In this document: one piece after another, positions 17,282-26,139 of the stretch
How the letters are laid out: each line of letters begins with the position of its first letter
Position numbering within the stretch: position 1 is the stretch's first letter
Source: Kitasatospora viridis
GTDB lineage: Bacteria; Actinomycetota; Actinomycetes; Streptomycetales; Streptomycetaceae
Assembly (NCBI RefSeq): GCF_007829815.1
Contig: NZ_VIWT01000001.1
Coordinates: forward strand, 5,729,001 to 5,793,000
Length of the DNA stretch: 64,000 bases
Direction: 5' to 3'
Program-made: the position numbers and the translations under genes
Notes under the pieces: model-generated
Databases searched by the model: none
The model's input: only the letters and a program-made list of their open reading frames with translations
What the model was told of the DNA's origin: nothing

Positions 17282-17992
17282 ATGGCGGGGGAGGACGGCC
17301 GGCGGCGGAGGGTGGAGACGGTGGGCAGGAACGGGCGGACGGCGGTCGGGGTGGCCGTGGTGCTGGCGCTGGGCTTCGTAGTGCACGCGGTGCGGCACGA
17401 CGGCACCCGGGCCGAACCGGGGGCCACGGCATCGGCCTCGGCGTCGGCCACGGCCTCGCCCCCGGCCGGGGCCGCGGTGTCCCCGCTGCCGTCGGCGGGC
17501 GCGGGCGCCTACGACCCCGCGCGGTACGCCGCCCAGGTCAAGGCCCGGGCCGGGCAGGCCGGGATCGACCCGCAGCTGCTGATGGCGATCCTCTACAACG
17601 AGAGCTACAAGCCGCACGACCCGGCCTTCGAGCGGGCCTGGCAGAAGCTCAAGCCGGACTCCGCCTTCGGCATCGCCAACATGCACAAGGCCGCCTTCGA
17701 CGACACCAAGGCCGGCCGGGACTTCGCGGGCCGGCAGTGGGAGGAGCTGCCCGACGACCCGGACCTGGCGATCGAGGCCGCCGCCTGGTTCCTGCACGAC
17801 CTGGCCGCCCAGCTGCCCGCCCACCCGGCCGCGGGGCTGGACCGGGACGAGCTGCTGGCGCTCGGCTACAACGCCGGGGCCGGCAACATGCTCGCCTTCG
17901 CCCGCGGCACCTCGGTCGGCCCGCAGGCCAAGGGCTACCTGGACACCCTGCACGCCAACTGGGACAAGGCGGCTCGGGCGCTGGCCGGCTGA
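17282..17992 (+). CDS. Membrane-anchored lytic transglycosylase-like protein
   Basis: 236 residues from ATG 17282. In-frame GTG codons at 17312 and 17321 are alternatives; the latter has a better placed GGAG. A basic segment is followed by one membrane span (GVAVVLALGFVVHAV) and an Ala/Ser/Pro-rich spacer. The SLT/lysozyme-like domain follows: ARAGQAGIDPQLLMAILYNES with the likely catalytic Glu, SAFGIANMHKAAFDD, and LLALGYNAGAGNMLAFARG. It would cleave peptidoglycan outside the membrane. It is divergent from the methyltransferase. Confidence 0.82.
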   Translation: MAGEDGRRRRVETVGRNGRTAVGVAVVLALGFVVHAVRHDGTRAEPGATASASASATASPPAGAAVSPLPSAGAGAYDPARYAAQVKARAGQAGIDPQLLMAILYNESYKPHDPAFERAWQKLKPDSAFGIANMHKAAFDDTKAGRDFAGRQWEELPDDPDLAIEAAAWFLHDLAAQLPAHPAAGLDRDELLALGYNAGAGNMLAFARGTSVGPQAKGYLDTLHANWDKAARALAG

Positions 17993-18174
17993 CGGGCGCT
18001 CAGCGGCACCCCGCGGTCCGGCGGTCCTGACGGTGCCTCAAGGTGCTCGGACGGCCCCCCGACTGGGCCGGACGGGGGCAATCGGGCCCGTTCGGCGCAG
18101 TCCGCCTCGTGGTGCGGCGGCGCGGGTTCGCAGACTCGGCGGAAAGGGGGCGAACCCGGACCGGGAGGAACCAC

Positions 18175-19278
18175 GTGAACAAGGCCCTGCGCCGAACCGC
18201 GCTCGCGACCACGGTGGCGGCGCTGGCCCTCGCCAGCGCCGCCTGCGGCAGCGCCAAGCAGTCGTCCGGAGGCTCGGCCGGCGCCAGCAGCTCGACCGCC
18301 GCGCTGAAGATCGGCCTGCTGCTCCCGGAGTCCAAGACCACCCGGTACGAGCAGTTCGACCGCCCGCTGATCGAGGCCCGGATCAAGCAGCTGGCCCCGA
18401 ACGCCACCATCGACTACTACAACGCCAACCAGGACGCGACCCAGCAGCAGACCCAGGTCGACACCGCCCTGACCAAGGGCGACCAGGTGCTGATCCTGGA
18501 CGCGGTGGACGCCAAGGCGATCCAGTCCTCGGTGCAGAAGGCGCACGACGCGGGCGTCAAGGTGGTCGCCTACGACCGGCTGGCCCAGGGCCCGGTGGAC
18601 GCCTACGTCTCCTTCGACAACCACAAGGTCGGCGAGCTGCAGGGCCAGGCGCTGGTCGCGGCGGTCGGCGCCAAGTCCGGCAGTGGCCAGATCATCATGA
18701 TCAACGGTTCGCCGACCGACCCCAACGCCGCCGACTTCAAGGCCGGCGCGCACAGCGCGATCGACGGCAAGCTGAAGATCGGCAAGGAGTACGACACCCC
18801 GAACTGGGACCCGAACAACGCCAACCAGGAGGCCAGCGCGGCGATCACCGCGATCGGCTCGGCCAACGTGGTCGGCGTCTACTCGGCCAACGACGGCATG
18901 GCGGCGGGCATCGCCACCGCGCTCAAGTCCGCCAACCTGAGCGTGCCGCTGACCGGCCAGGACGCCCAACTGGACGCCGTGCAGCGGATCCTGTTGAACA
19001 CCCAGACGATGTCGATCTACAAGCCCTACAAGCCGGAGGCGGACACCGCCGGCACCATGGCGGTCACCCTGGCCGAGGGCAAGGCGCTGGCCGCCTCGAT
19101 CGCGCCGACCACCGCGACCAACGGCAGCGGCACCACCGTCAAGGCCGTGCTGATCACCCCGACCGTGCTCACCAAGTCCAACATCAAGACCACCGTGGTG
19201 GCCGACGGCCTCTACTCGGTGCAGCAGATCTGCACCCCCGACTACGCCAGCGCCTGCGCCGCAGCCGGCCTGAGCTGA
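18175..19278 (+). CDS. Sugar ABC transporter substrate-binding lipoprotein (XylF-like)
   Basis: 367 residues from GTG 18175, preceded by GGGAGGA. Residues 1-23 are a lipoprotein signal with lipobox ending SAA-C24. A Ser/Gly-rich tether leads to a type-I periplasmic-binding fold: KIGLLLPESKTTRYEQFDRP, DAVDAKAIQSSVQKAHDAGVKVVAYDR, and GVYSANDGMAAGIATAL. The order matches D-xylose/ribose-type binding proteins. It is the first gene of a three-gene operon with the ATPase and permease. A pentose is the likely ligand, but this is by similarity only. Confidence 0.93.
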   Translation: MNKALRRTALATTVAALALASAACGSAKQSSGGSAGASSSTAALKIGLLLPESKTTRYEQFDRPLIEARIKQLAPNATIDYYNANQDATQQQTQVDTALTKGDQVLILDAVDAKAIQSSVQKAHDAGVKVVAYDRLAQGPVDAYVSFDNHKVGELQGQALVAAVGAKSGSGQIIMINGSPTDPNAADFKAGAHSAIDGKLKIGKEYDTPNWDPNNANQEASAAITAIGSANVVGVYSANDGMAAGIATALKSANLSVPLTGQDAQLDAVQRILLNTQTMSIYKPYKPEADTAGTMAVTLAEGKALAASIAPTTATNGSGTTVKAVLITPTVLTKSNIKTTVVADGLYSVQQICTPDYASACAAAGLS

Positions 19279-19297
19279 CCGAGAGGGGGCGGTGGCC

Positions 19298-20077
19298 ATG
19301 GCAGGCGAGCCGGTACTGGCCCTGCGCGGGGTCTCCAAGCGGTTCGGCGCCGTCCAGGCGCTGACCGGCATCGAGCTGGAGGTGCACTCCGGCGAGGTGC
19401 TCGCGCTGGTCGGCGACAACGGCGCCGGCAAGTCCACCCTGGTGAAGTCGATCGCCGGGGTGAACCAGCCGGACGAGGGTGTGATCGAGTGGGAGGGCCG
19501 GCCGGTGGGGATCCACCGGCCGCAGGACGCCCAGCAGTTGGGCATCGCCACGGTCTACCAGGACCTGGCGCTGTGCGACAACCTCGACGTCGTCGGCAAC
19601 CTCTTCCTGGGCCGGGAGCTGACCCGGTTCGGGGTGCTCGACGAGGTGGCCATGGAGAAGCGCTCGCGGGCGCTGCTGGAGACCCTGTCGATCCGGATCC
19701 CCAGCGTGCGGATCCCGATCGCCTCGCTCTCCGGCGGCCAGCGCCAGGTGGTGGCGATCGCCCGCTCGCTGATCGGCTCGCCCAAGGTGGTGATCCTGGA
19801 CGAGCCGACCGCCGCCCTCGGCGTGGAGCAGACCGCGCAGGTGCTCGACCTGGTGGAGCGGCTGCGCGACCAGGGTCTGGGAGTGATCCTGATCAGCCAC
19901 AACATGGCGGACGTGATGGCGGTCGCGGACCGGGTCGCGGTGCTGCGGCTGGGCCGCAACAACGGGGTCTTCGAGCGGCGCTCCACCACCCAGGAAGAGA
20001 TCATCTCGGCCATCACCGGCGCCACGGACAACGCCGTGACCCGCCGTCAGGCCCGTGGCACGGAGGGCTCCGCATGA
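19298..20077 (+). CDS. Sugar ABC transporter ATP-binding protein (single ABC domain)
   Basis: 259 residues from ATG 19298 (AGAGGGGG eight bases upstream; GTG 19292 is possible). Walker A is GDNGAGKST, the Q-loop is VYQDLAL, the signature is SLSGGQRQVV, Walker B is VVILDEPTAALG and the H-loop is LISHN. It has one ABC domain rather than the tandem two of RbsA/XylG, so it probably works as a homodimer, as in several actinobacterial pentose systems. It starts 19 bp after the binding protein and overlaps the permease start by four bases. Confidence 0.95.
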   Translation: MAGEPVLALRGVSKRFGAVQALTGIELEVHSGEVLALVGDNGAGKSTLVKSIAGVNQPDEGVIEWEGRPVGIHRPQDAQQLGIATVYQDLALCDNLDVVGNLFLGRELTRFGVLDEVAMEKRSRALLETLSIRIPSVRIPIASLSGGQRQVVAIARSLIGSPKVVILDEPTAALGVEQTAQVLDLVERLRDQGLGVILISHNMADVMAVADRVAVLRLGRNNGVFERRSTTQEEIISAITGATDNAVTRRQARGTEGSA

Positions 20078-21411
20078 GCAGCGAGGAACCCCGCCCGGAC
20101 GGGCGGTACGAGGAGCAGCGCCGGCACCTGCCCGAGGACTCGATGCCGTCCGGCGGGGTGAACGCGCCGGTGCCGGTGGCGGCCGAGGCCACGCCGGTGG
20201 TCGACCCGCGGCTGATCGTCCGGCAGGAGGGCGTCAAGGGCTACCTGGGGGAGTTCCGCCGGCGGATCGGCAGTGGCGAACTTGGCTCGCTGCCGGTGAT
20301 CGTCGCGCTGGTCGTGATCTGGGCCGTCTTCGGCAGCCTGAACAGCAGCTTCCTGTCCGCGCAGAACCTGTCCAACCTGTCCCAGCAGATCGTCGGCACC
20401 GGCCTGATCGCGGTCGGCGTGGTCTTCGTGCTGCTGCTCGGCGAGATCGACCTGTCGGTCGGCTCGGTCAGCGGGCTCTGCGCGGCGATCTTCGCGGTGC
20501 TGGACGTGACCCACGGGGTCAACCAGTGGGTCGCGCTGCTCTGCGCGGTGCTGGGCGGCGCCGCCGTCGGCCTGGTGCAGGGGTTCTTCTTCGCCCGGGT
20601 CGGGGTGCCGGCCTTCGTGGTGACGCTGGCCGGCAACCTGGGGTGGAACGGCCTGATGCTCCAGGTGCTGGGCTCCAGCGGCACGGTCAACCTGTCCGGC
20701 AAGGACATCGTCTCGCGGCTCTACAGCACCATCTACGGGCAGCAGGTCGCCGCCTACGGGCTGGCCACGGCGGGGGTCGCGCTCTTCCTCGGCGCCTCGC
20801 TGGTGGACGCCGGGCGGCGGCGCCGGGCCGGGGTGCCGTCCCGGCCGGTGACGGACATCGCGCTGCGCACGGTGCTGCTGGCGGTGGTGGCCTACCTGGC
20901 GGCGTACACGCTGAACCAGTACAAGGGGCTGCCGCTGGCGCTGCTGGTCTTCCTGGTGTTCATCGTGGTGCTGGAGTTCGTGCTGCGGCGCACCACCTAC
21001 GGGCGCAAGGTCTTCGCGCTCGGCGGCAACATCGAGGGGGCCCGGCGGGCCGGCATCAGCGTGCCGTGGACCCGGATGACGGTGTTCATGATCTGCTCCA
21101 CCATGGCGGCGGTCGGCGGGCTCTTCCTGGCCGCGCAGATCCAGTCGGCCAGTCAGACCTCGGGCGGCGGCAACCTGCTGATGAACGCGATCGCGGCCGC
21201 GGTGATCGGCGGCACCAGCCTGTTCGGCGGGCGCGGCTCCACCTGGTCGGCGCTGCTCGGTGCGCTGGTGATCGGATCGATCCAGTCCGGGATGAACATC
21301 GAGGGGCTGTCCAACGCCATCCAGTTCATGATCACCGGCGCCGTGCTGCTGGCCGCCGTGGTGATCGACTCGCTGGCCCGCCGGACCCAGAAGGCGGCCG
21401 GCCGGGCCTGA
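20074..21411 (+). CDS. Sugar ABC transporter permease (XylH-like)
   Basis: 445 residues; ATG 20074 overlaps the ATPase stop (ATGA), implying translational coupling. A hydrophilic N-terminal tail of about 75 residues is followed by roughly ten membrane segments of the BPD_transp_2 family. The family signature LLGEIDLSVGSVSGLCAAIFA and the cytoplasmic EAA-like loop GRKVFALGGNIEGARRAGISV are clear, as is GGTSLFGGRGS near the end. It imports a pentose or similar sugar with the two preceding genes. No sugar-catabolism enzyme follows. Confidence 0.95.
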   Translation: MSSEEPRPDGRYEEQRRHLPEDSMPSGGVNAPVPVAAEATPVVDPRLIVRQEGVKGYLGEFRRRIGSGELGSLPVIVALVVIWAVFGSLNSSFLSAQNLSNLSQQIVGTGLIAVGVVFVLLLGEIDLSVGSVSGLCAAIFAVLDVTHGVNQWVALLCAVLGGAAVGLVQGFFFARVGVPAFVVTLAGNLGWNGLMLQVLGSSGTVNLSGKDIVSRLYSTIYGQQVAAYGLATAGVALFLGASLVDAGRRRRAGVPSRPVTDIALRTVLLAVVAYLAAYTLNQYKGLPLALLVFLVFIVVLEFVLRRTTYGRKVFALGGNIEGARRAGISVPWTRMTVFMICSTMAAVGGLFLAAQIQSASQTSGGGNLLMNAIAAAVIGGTSLFGGRGSTWSALLGALVIGSIQSGMNIEGLSNAIQFMITGAVLLAAVVIDSLARRTQKAAGRA

Positions 21412-21423
21412 CCGGTCGGCAGG

Positions 21424-22809
21424 TCAGCGTGGCGGGCGCAGCGTGGTGGCCAGCGCGAGCAGGGCGAAGGCCAGCAGGGTCAGGGCCGCGGCGGTGGGGC
21501 CGGTGCCGGGGGCCAGGTGCATCGCGAGGGTCACGGCGGCCACGCCGATCGCGGTGCCCAGGCCCCGGGTCATGTTGACCATGCCGCCGCCGGTGCCCGC
21601 CGAGGAGGTCGGGATGGCCCGCATCACCTGGGTGTTGTTCGCGGGCACGTAGATCCCGAGCGCCAGGCCCAGCAGGCCGAGCGGCAGCGGCAGCAGGTCG
21701 GCCCGCATCGGCAGCGCCGCCAGCAGCGCGAGCGCCAGCACGCACCCGGCCGCGCCGAGCTGCCCGCGCCGCCCGTCGCTCCAGCCGGCCGGCAGCAGCC
21801 GCTCGGCGCCGGTCGCGGCGAGCGCGAAGCCGAGCGGCAGGGCGGTCAGCACCAGCCCGGTGGCCAGCGGCGTGCTGCCGGTGCGGGCCAGCGCCAGCGG
21901 CACCAGCACCAGCGGGCCGAACAGCACCAGGTAGCCGCAGAGCCCGCCGAGCAGCCCGGGGCCGAGCCGCCGCTCGCGCAGCAGCGCGAGGTCGAGCAGC
22001 GGCCGGGCGCAGGCGCGCTGGCGGCGCAGGAAGGCCCAGCCGGCGCCGACCGCGGCCACCGCGAGCAGCGCGGCGGACCAGATCGGCAGGCCCAGGCCGG
22101 AGGCGACCGAGAGGGCGAGCAGCGCCGCCGTGGTGGAGCCGCCGAGCAGCAGCACGCCGGGCAGGTCGATCCGCCCGCCACCGGTGCACTGCCGGGTGCG
22201 CGGCAGCAGGTAGTGGCCGGCCACCAGGGCCAGCACGCCGATCGGCACGTTGACGCCGAACACCCAGCGCCAGCCGACCGCGCTGACCAGCGCGCCGCCC
22301 ACGGTCGGGCCGAGCGCCAGGCCGAGCGCCTGCCCGGCCGCCTGCATGCCGAGCGCGGCGCGCATCCGGCCGGGCGGCGCGCTGGTGGTGACCAGGGCGA
22401 CGCTGTTGGCCTGCATCAGTGCGGCGCCCACCGCCTGCACCACCCGGAAGACCACCAGCGCGGCCAGGCCGGGGGCCAGCCCGCAGGCGGCGGAGGCGAT
22501 GGTGAAGACGGCGAAGCCGTAGAGGTACATCAGCTTGCGCCCGCGCGCGTCCGACAGGCGGCCGACCGGGACCAGGATTGCGGTCAGGGTCAGCAGGTAG
22601 GAGAGCGAGACCCATTCGACGGCGGCCGGGGTGGAGTGGAACTCGGTGCGCAGCGGCTGGTAGGTGAGGGTCACGATGCTGGCGTCCAGCTGGCCCATGA
22701 AGGCGCCGAAGCAGACCGTGCCGACCGCCAGCCGCCAGGCCCAGGGGGCGCGGCGGACCGGCTCGGGCCTGGCCCGCTCGGTGGTGAGCAGGGCGAGCAC
22801 GGCGTTCAC
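21424..22809 (-). CDS. MFS drug-exporter-like transporter (DHA2/EmrB-QacA type)
   Basis: 461 residues from GTG 22809 with about 12-14 membrane helices. Motif A-like VGRLSDARGRKLMYLYGF follows TM2. TM1 has FGAFMGQLDASIVTLTYQPL, the DHA2 motif D1 variant, and motif C-like GQALGLALGPTVGGAL occurs in TM5. It is a proton-driven exporter of unknown substrate. No regulator is adjacent; its upstream region is shared with a divergent VOC protein, which may hint at resistance to the same compound. It is convergent with the sugar permease. Confidence 0.9.
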   Translation of the reverse strand: MNAVLALLTTERARPEPVRRAPWAWRLAVGTVCFGAFMGQLDASIVTLTYQPLRTEFHSTPAAVEWVSLSYLLTLTAILVPVGRLSDARGRKLMYLYGFAVFTIASAACGLAPGLAALVVFRVVQAVGAALMQANSVALVTTSAPPGRMRAALGMQAAGQALGLALGPTVGGALVSAVGWRWVFGVNVPIGVLALVAGHYLLPRTRQCTGGGRIDLPGVLLLGGSTTAALLALSVASGLGLPIWSAALLAVAAVGAGWAFLRRQRACARPLLDLALLRERRLGPGLLGGLCGYLVLFGPLVLVPLALARTGSTPLATGLVLTALPLGFALAATGAERLLPAGWSDGRRGQLGAAGCVLALALLAALPMRADLLPLPLGLLGLALGIYVPANNTQVMRAIPTSSAGTGGGMVNMTRGLGTAIGVAAVTLAMHLAPGTGPTAAALTLLAFALLALATTLRPPR

Positions 22810-22917
22810 CCGGGCACCCCCTCTTCGCTCGTCCGTCCGACTGTCTGTCTCTCACAGAGTACATCGGTACCAGACATATTCGGTAGGGGAGGTGTTCCGT
22901 GGGGTAGCGTCCGCGGC

Positions 22918-23319
22918 ATGATCGAATCCAGCATGCAGATCCGAATCGCCCGCCCCTCAAGGGACTTGGCCGCCGCCGAGCGCTTCTACGTCGAGGGGCT
23001 CGGGCTGGACGTGCTCTGGCGCACCTCGGAGCGGGTGTCCGGCGAGCACGACCTGCTGATGGTCGGCCCGGCCGGCGGCGCCTGGCACTTCGAGCTGACC
23101 CGCGACCCCGAGCAGCCGCTCGAACCCACCCCCACGGTGGACGACCTGTTCGTGGTCTATCTCGGCGCCCCGGTTGACGAACACCTGGTCCAGCGGCTGG
23201 AGGCCGCGGGCGGCCGCCGGGTGCCCGCGCACAACCCCTACTGGGACCGCTTCGGGGTCACCGTGCTCGACCCCGACGGCTACCGCCTGGTGCTCTGCTC
23301 CCGGAGCTGGTCGGCCTGA
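22918..23319 (+). CDS. VOC-family (glyoxalase/bleomycin resistance-like) protein
   Basis: 133 residues. Paired beta-alpha-beta-beta-beta units are visible: MQIRIARPSRDLAAAERFYVEGLGLDVLW and FGVTVLDPDGYRLVLCSRSW, with HFELTRDPEQPLEPTPTVDDLFVVYLG between them. VOC proteins bind metals or small hydrophobic ligands; the ligand here is unknown. ATG 22918 is used; ATG 22933 is also possible, and no clear ribosome site is seen. It is divergent from an MFS exporter and 26 bp upstream of galU. Confidence 0.85.
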   Translation: MIESSMQIRIARPSRDLAAAERFYVEGLGLDVLWRTSERVSGEHDLLMVGPAGGAWHFELTRDPEQPLEPTPTVDDLFVVYLGAPVDEHLVQRLEAAGGRRVPAHNPYWDRFGVTVLDPDGYRLVLCSRSWSA

Positions 23320-23345
23320 CCCAACGGCGCTGGTAGCGTCGGGAC

Positions 23346-24254
23346 ATGACCACCACCATCCGCCGGGCCGTCATCCCGGCCGCCGGTCTCGGGTCCCGAC
23401 TGCTGCCGCTGACCAAGGCCATCCCCAAGGAGATGCTGCCGGTCGGCGACAAGCCGGTGATCGAGCACACCGTGCGCGAGCTGATCGCCTCCGGGATCAC
23501 CGACATCACCATCGTGGTGTCGGACAACAAGGACCTGATCCAGCGTCACTTCCGGCCCAACCCCGCCCTGGTGGACCAGCTGCGGGCGGCCGGCAAGGAG
23601 GCCTACGCGGACGCCGTCGAGGAGGTCGGCGAGCTCTCCCGGGCCGGCCACATCACCTACCTCGACCAGCACGGCCCCTACGGCAACGGCACCCCGGTGC
23701 TGAACGCCGCCCGCAACCTGGGCGACGAGCCGGTGCTGGTGCTCTGGCCGGACGACGTCTTCGTCGCCGAGGTGCCCAGGGCCCAGCAGCTGATCAAGGC
23801 CTACGAGGCGACGAGCTGCCCGGTGCTCGCGCTGATGCCGATGGACCGCTCCGAGGCGCAGCGGTACGGCGTGCCGGTGGTCAAGGAGGACCTGGGCGGC
23901 GGGCTGCTGCGGATCACCGGCCTGGTGGAGAAGCCCGACCCGGCCACCGCGCCCTCCGACTACGCGGCGATCGGCGGCTACGTGATCACCCCCGCGGTGA
24001 TCGAGGAGCTGCGCCGGCAGACCGCCCGCTGGTACGAGCACCGCACCGGCGAGGTCTACCTGACCGACGCGATCAACGCCTACGCCGCCGAGCGCGCCGT
24101 CTACGGCCAGGTCATCCGGGGCCGCTGGTACGACACCGGCAACCCGCTGGCCTACCTGACCGCCCAGTTCGCGGCGGCCCTCGCCGACCCCGAGTACGGC
24201 CCCGAGCTGCGGCGGCTGGCCGAGCTCAACGACGGATCCGCGGAACCGGCCTGA
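23346..24254 (+). CDS. galU: UTP-glucose-1-phosphate uridylyltransferase
   Basis: 302 residues, the standard length. The nucleotidyltransferase signature is PAAGLGSRLLPLTKAIPKEM (11-30). VLVLWPDDVFVAE binds metal and nucleotide, GLVEKPDP is the conserved Glu-Lys segment, and GEVYLTDAIN lies in the substrate site. It makes UDP-glucose from UTP and glucose-1-phosphate for polysaccharide and wall glycolipid synthesis. It may be co-transcribed with the VOC gene. The usual Streptomyces neighbours (5-formyl-THF ligase, moeA) are not here, so this may be a second copy. Confidence 0.95.
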   Translation: MTTTIRRAVIPAAGLGSRLLPLTKAIPKEMLPVGDKPVIEHTVRELIASGITDITIVVSDNKDLIQRHFRPNPALVDQLRAAGKEAYADAVEEVGELSRAGHITYLDQHGPYGNGTPVLNAARNLGDEPVLVLWPDDVFVAEVPRAQQLIKAYEATSCPVLALMPMDRSEAQRYGVPVVKEDLGGGLLRITGLVEKPDPATAPSDYAAIGGYVITPAVIEELRRQTARWYEHRTGEVYLTDAINAYAAERAVYGQVIRGRWYDTGNPLAYLTAQFAAALADPEYGPELRRLAELNDGSAEPA

Positions 24255-24261
24255 CCGGTCG

Positions 24262-24906
24262 TCAGACCAGGCCGCACTCGTAGGCCTCGATCACCAGCTG
24301 CACCCGGTCCCGGGCGTCCAGCTTGGTCAGCAGCCGGGCGACGTGGCTCTTCGCGGTGGCGACGCTGATGAAGAGCCGCTCGGCGATCTCCGCGTTGGAC
24401 AGCCCGCGCCCGATCAGCGTGAGCACCTCGCGCTCGCGCTCGGTGATCGCGGCGGCCAGCTCGCGGTTGCGGGCCGCCCCCGGGGTCCGGGCGGCGAACT
24501 CGGCGATCAGCCGGCGGGTGACGGCCGGCGCGAGCAGCGCGTCGCCGGCCGCCACCACCCGGATCGCGGCCAGGATGTCGTCCAGCACCATGTCCTTGAC
24601 CAGGAAGCCGGCCGCGCCGGCGCGCAGCGCCGCGTAGACGTTCTCGTCCTCGTCGAAGGTGGTCAGCATCAGCACCTTCGACGCGGTGCGCTCGCGGATC
24701 CGCCGGGTCGCCTCGATGCCGTCGAGCTGTGGCATGCGGATGTCCATCAGCACGACGTCCGGCGCGGTGCGCTCGGCCAGCTCGACCGCCTCGGTGCCGG
24801 TGCCGGCCTCGCCGACCACTTCGAGGTCCTCGGCGTCCGCCGTGACCAGGCGCAGCCCGGCCCGGACCAGCGGCTGGTCGTCGGCAAGCAGCAAACGGAT
24901 CGTCAT
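24262..24906 (-). CDS. NarL/LuxR-type response regulator
   Basis: 214 residues. The receiver domain has acidic DD at 9-10, phospho-acceptor Asp55 (VVLMDIRMPQLDG), Thr in LMLTTFDEDE and Lys in FLVKDM. The LuxR helix-turn-helix is REREVLTLIGRGLSNAEIAERLFISVATAKSHVARLLTKL (about 157-198). It is the partner of the histidine kinase that overlaps it by four bases (ATGA). The target is unknown; adjacent genes show no obvious common purpose. Confidence 0.96.
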   Translation of the reverse strand: MTIRLLLADDQPLVRAGLRLVTADAEDLEVVGEAGTGTEAVELAERTAPDVVLMDIRMPQLDGIEATRRIRERTASKVLMLTTFDEDENVYAALRAGAAGFLVKDMVLDDILAAIRVVAAGDALLAPAVTRRLIAEFAARTPGAARNRELAAAITEREREVLTLIGRGLSNAEIAERLFISVATAKSHVARLLTKLDARDRVQLVIEAYECGLV

Positions 24907-26057
24907 ATCGGCAGCCTAGCGACCACCTGGAAGCCGCCCTCGGGGCGCGGGCCCGCGGTGAGCGAGCCGTGCAGCAGGCCGACCCGCTCGCGCATGCCGA
25001 TCAGGCCGTACCCGGTGCCGACCCCGCCGCCGCCGCCGCGCCCGTCGTCCAGCACCTCGACGGCCAGCTCGGTCGCGGTGAAGTCGACCGAGACGGTGCA
25101 GAGTCCGGCCCGCGCGTGGCGCATGGTGTTGGTCACCGCCTCCTGGATGATCCGGAACGCCGAGAGCTCGACCTCCGGGGCCAGCGGCCGGCGCTCGCCG
25201 TGCCAGGAGACCGCCACCCGCAGCCCGTTCTCGCCGGCCGCGGCGGCCAGCCGCTCGACGTCCGCCAGGCCCGGGGCGGGCGCGCCGGCCACCGGGTCGG
25301 CGTCCGCCCGGCGCAGCGCGCCCAGCATCCGGCGCAGCCCCGCCAGGGTCTCCCGGCTGGTCTGCTCGATCGCGCCGAGCGCCTCGGCGGCCTCCGCCGG
25401 GCGGTTGGCGATCACCCGGCGGGCGGCGCCGGCCTGGATCGCCACCGCGCCGATCGAGTGCGCCACCAGGTCGTGCAACTCGCGGGCGATCCGCAGCCGT
25501 TCGGCCTGCACCGCCTGCTCGGCGGCCTGGCTGCGCAGGGTCGCGGCGTGCTCCTGGCGCAGCTGCAGCCAGGAGCCGGCGATCCAGCAGGAGGCCGTCA
25601 CGACCACCAGGGTGCCGCTCGGCCCGGTCACCCGGGCGGCGAACTCGGCCGGCGGCAGCAGCTGCACGGCGGTCCAGCCGGCCAGCACCGCGACCAGCGA
25701 CCAGGCCGCGGTGCGCCGGGGGCGGACGGCGGCGACGTAGAACAGCAGGACGGCGCAGGCCAGCAGCAGCGGCCAGAGCTTGGCGCCCAGCAGCCGGGCC
25801 GTCAGGGTCTCGGCCAGCAGCAGCCCGAGCACCGGGACCGCGCGCTTGGCCGCCCAGCCCAGCGGCAGCGCCAGCAGCACGGCGAGGAGCAGGCCGGGGA
25901 GCGGGCCGACCCGCAGGTACCGGTCGTCGCCGAAGAGCGCGGGCCGGACCCGCCAGAGCGTGGTGGCGAGCAGCACCAGCGCGAAGACGGGCACCGCGCT
26001 CCAGCTGAGCAGGGTGAGGAAGTCGGGGCGGGCGCGGAGCGCGGGAGGTCGGGGCAC
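24903..26057 (-). CDS. Two-component sensor histidine kinase (HisKA_3)
   Basis: 384 residues from GTG 26057. Several hydrophobic helices (about residues 12-165) form the membrane sensor with little extracytoplasmic sequence. The dimerisation segment carries His195 in RIARELHDLVAHSIG. The HATPase domain contains AFRIIQEAVTNTMRHA (N-box) and DDGRGGGGGVGTGYGLIGMRERV (G-box). It phosphorylates the downstream response regulator. The short loops suggest sensing within or at the membrane, as in DesK/LiaS-type kinases. Confidence 0.95.
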   Translation of the reverse strand: MPRPPALRARPDFLTLLSWSAVPVFALVLLATTLWRVRPALFGDDRYLRVGPLPGLLLAVLLALPLGWAAKRAVPVLGLLLAETLTARLLGAKLWPLLLACAVLLFYVAAVRPRRTAAWSLVAVLAGWTAVQLLPPAEFAARVTGPSGTLVVVTASCWIAGSWLQLRQEHAATLRSQAAEQAVQAERLRIARELHDLVAHSIGAVAIQAGAARRVIANRPAEAAEALGAIEQTSRETLAGLRRMLGALRRADADPVAGAPAPGLADVERLAAAAGENGLRVAVSWHGERRPLAPEVELSAFRIIQEAVTNTMRHARAGLCTVSVDFTATELAVEVLDDGRGGGGGVGTGYGLIGMRERVGLLHGSLTAGPRPEGGFQVVARLPI

Positions 26058-26139
26058 CCGGCCGATGCTAGTGATCGGCCGGGCGCCGCGAATCAGCCCG
26101 TGGACGGCATCCCGCGGGCTGATCCCCTGGTTGGAGTGC

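Noticed and set aside
22809..22918. tgtctg...cagaca inverted repeat between the MFS and VOC genes as an operator
   Set aside because: Arms are short and far apart and no regulator gene is adjacent; too weak to call.
24248..24273. ggcctg...caggcc hairpin between galU and the response regulator
   Set aside because: Short stem overlapping both gene ends; possible terminator but not clearly above chance in GC-rich DNA.
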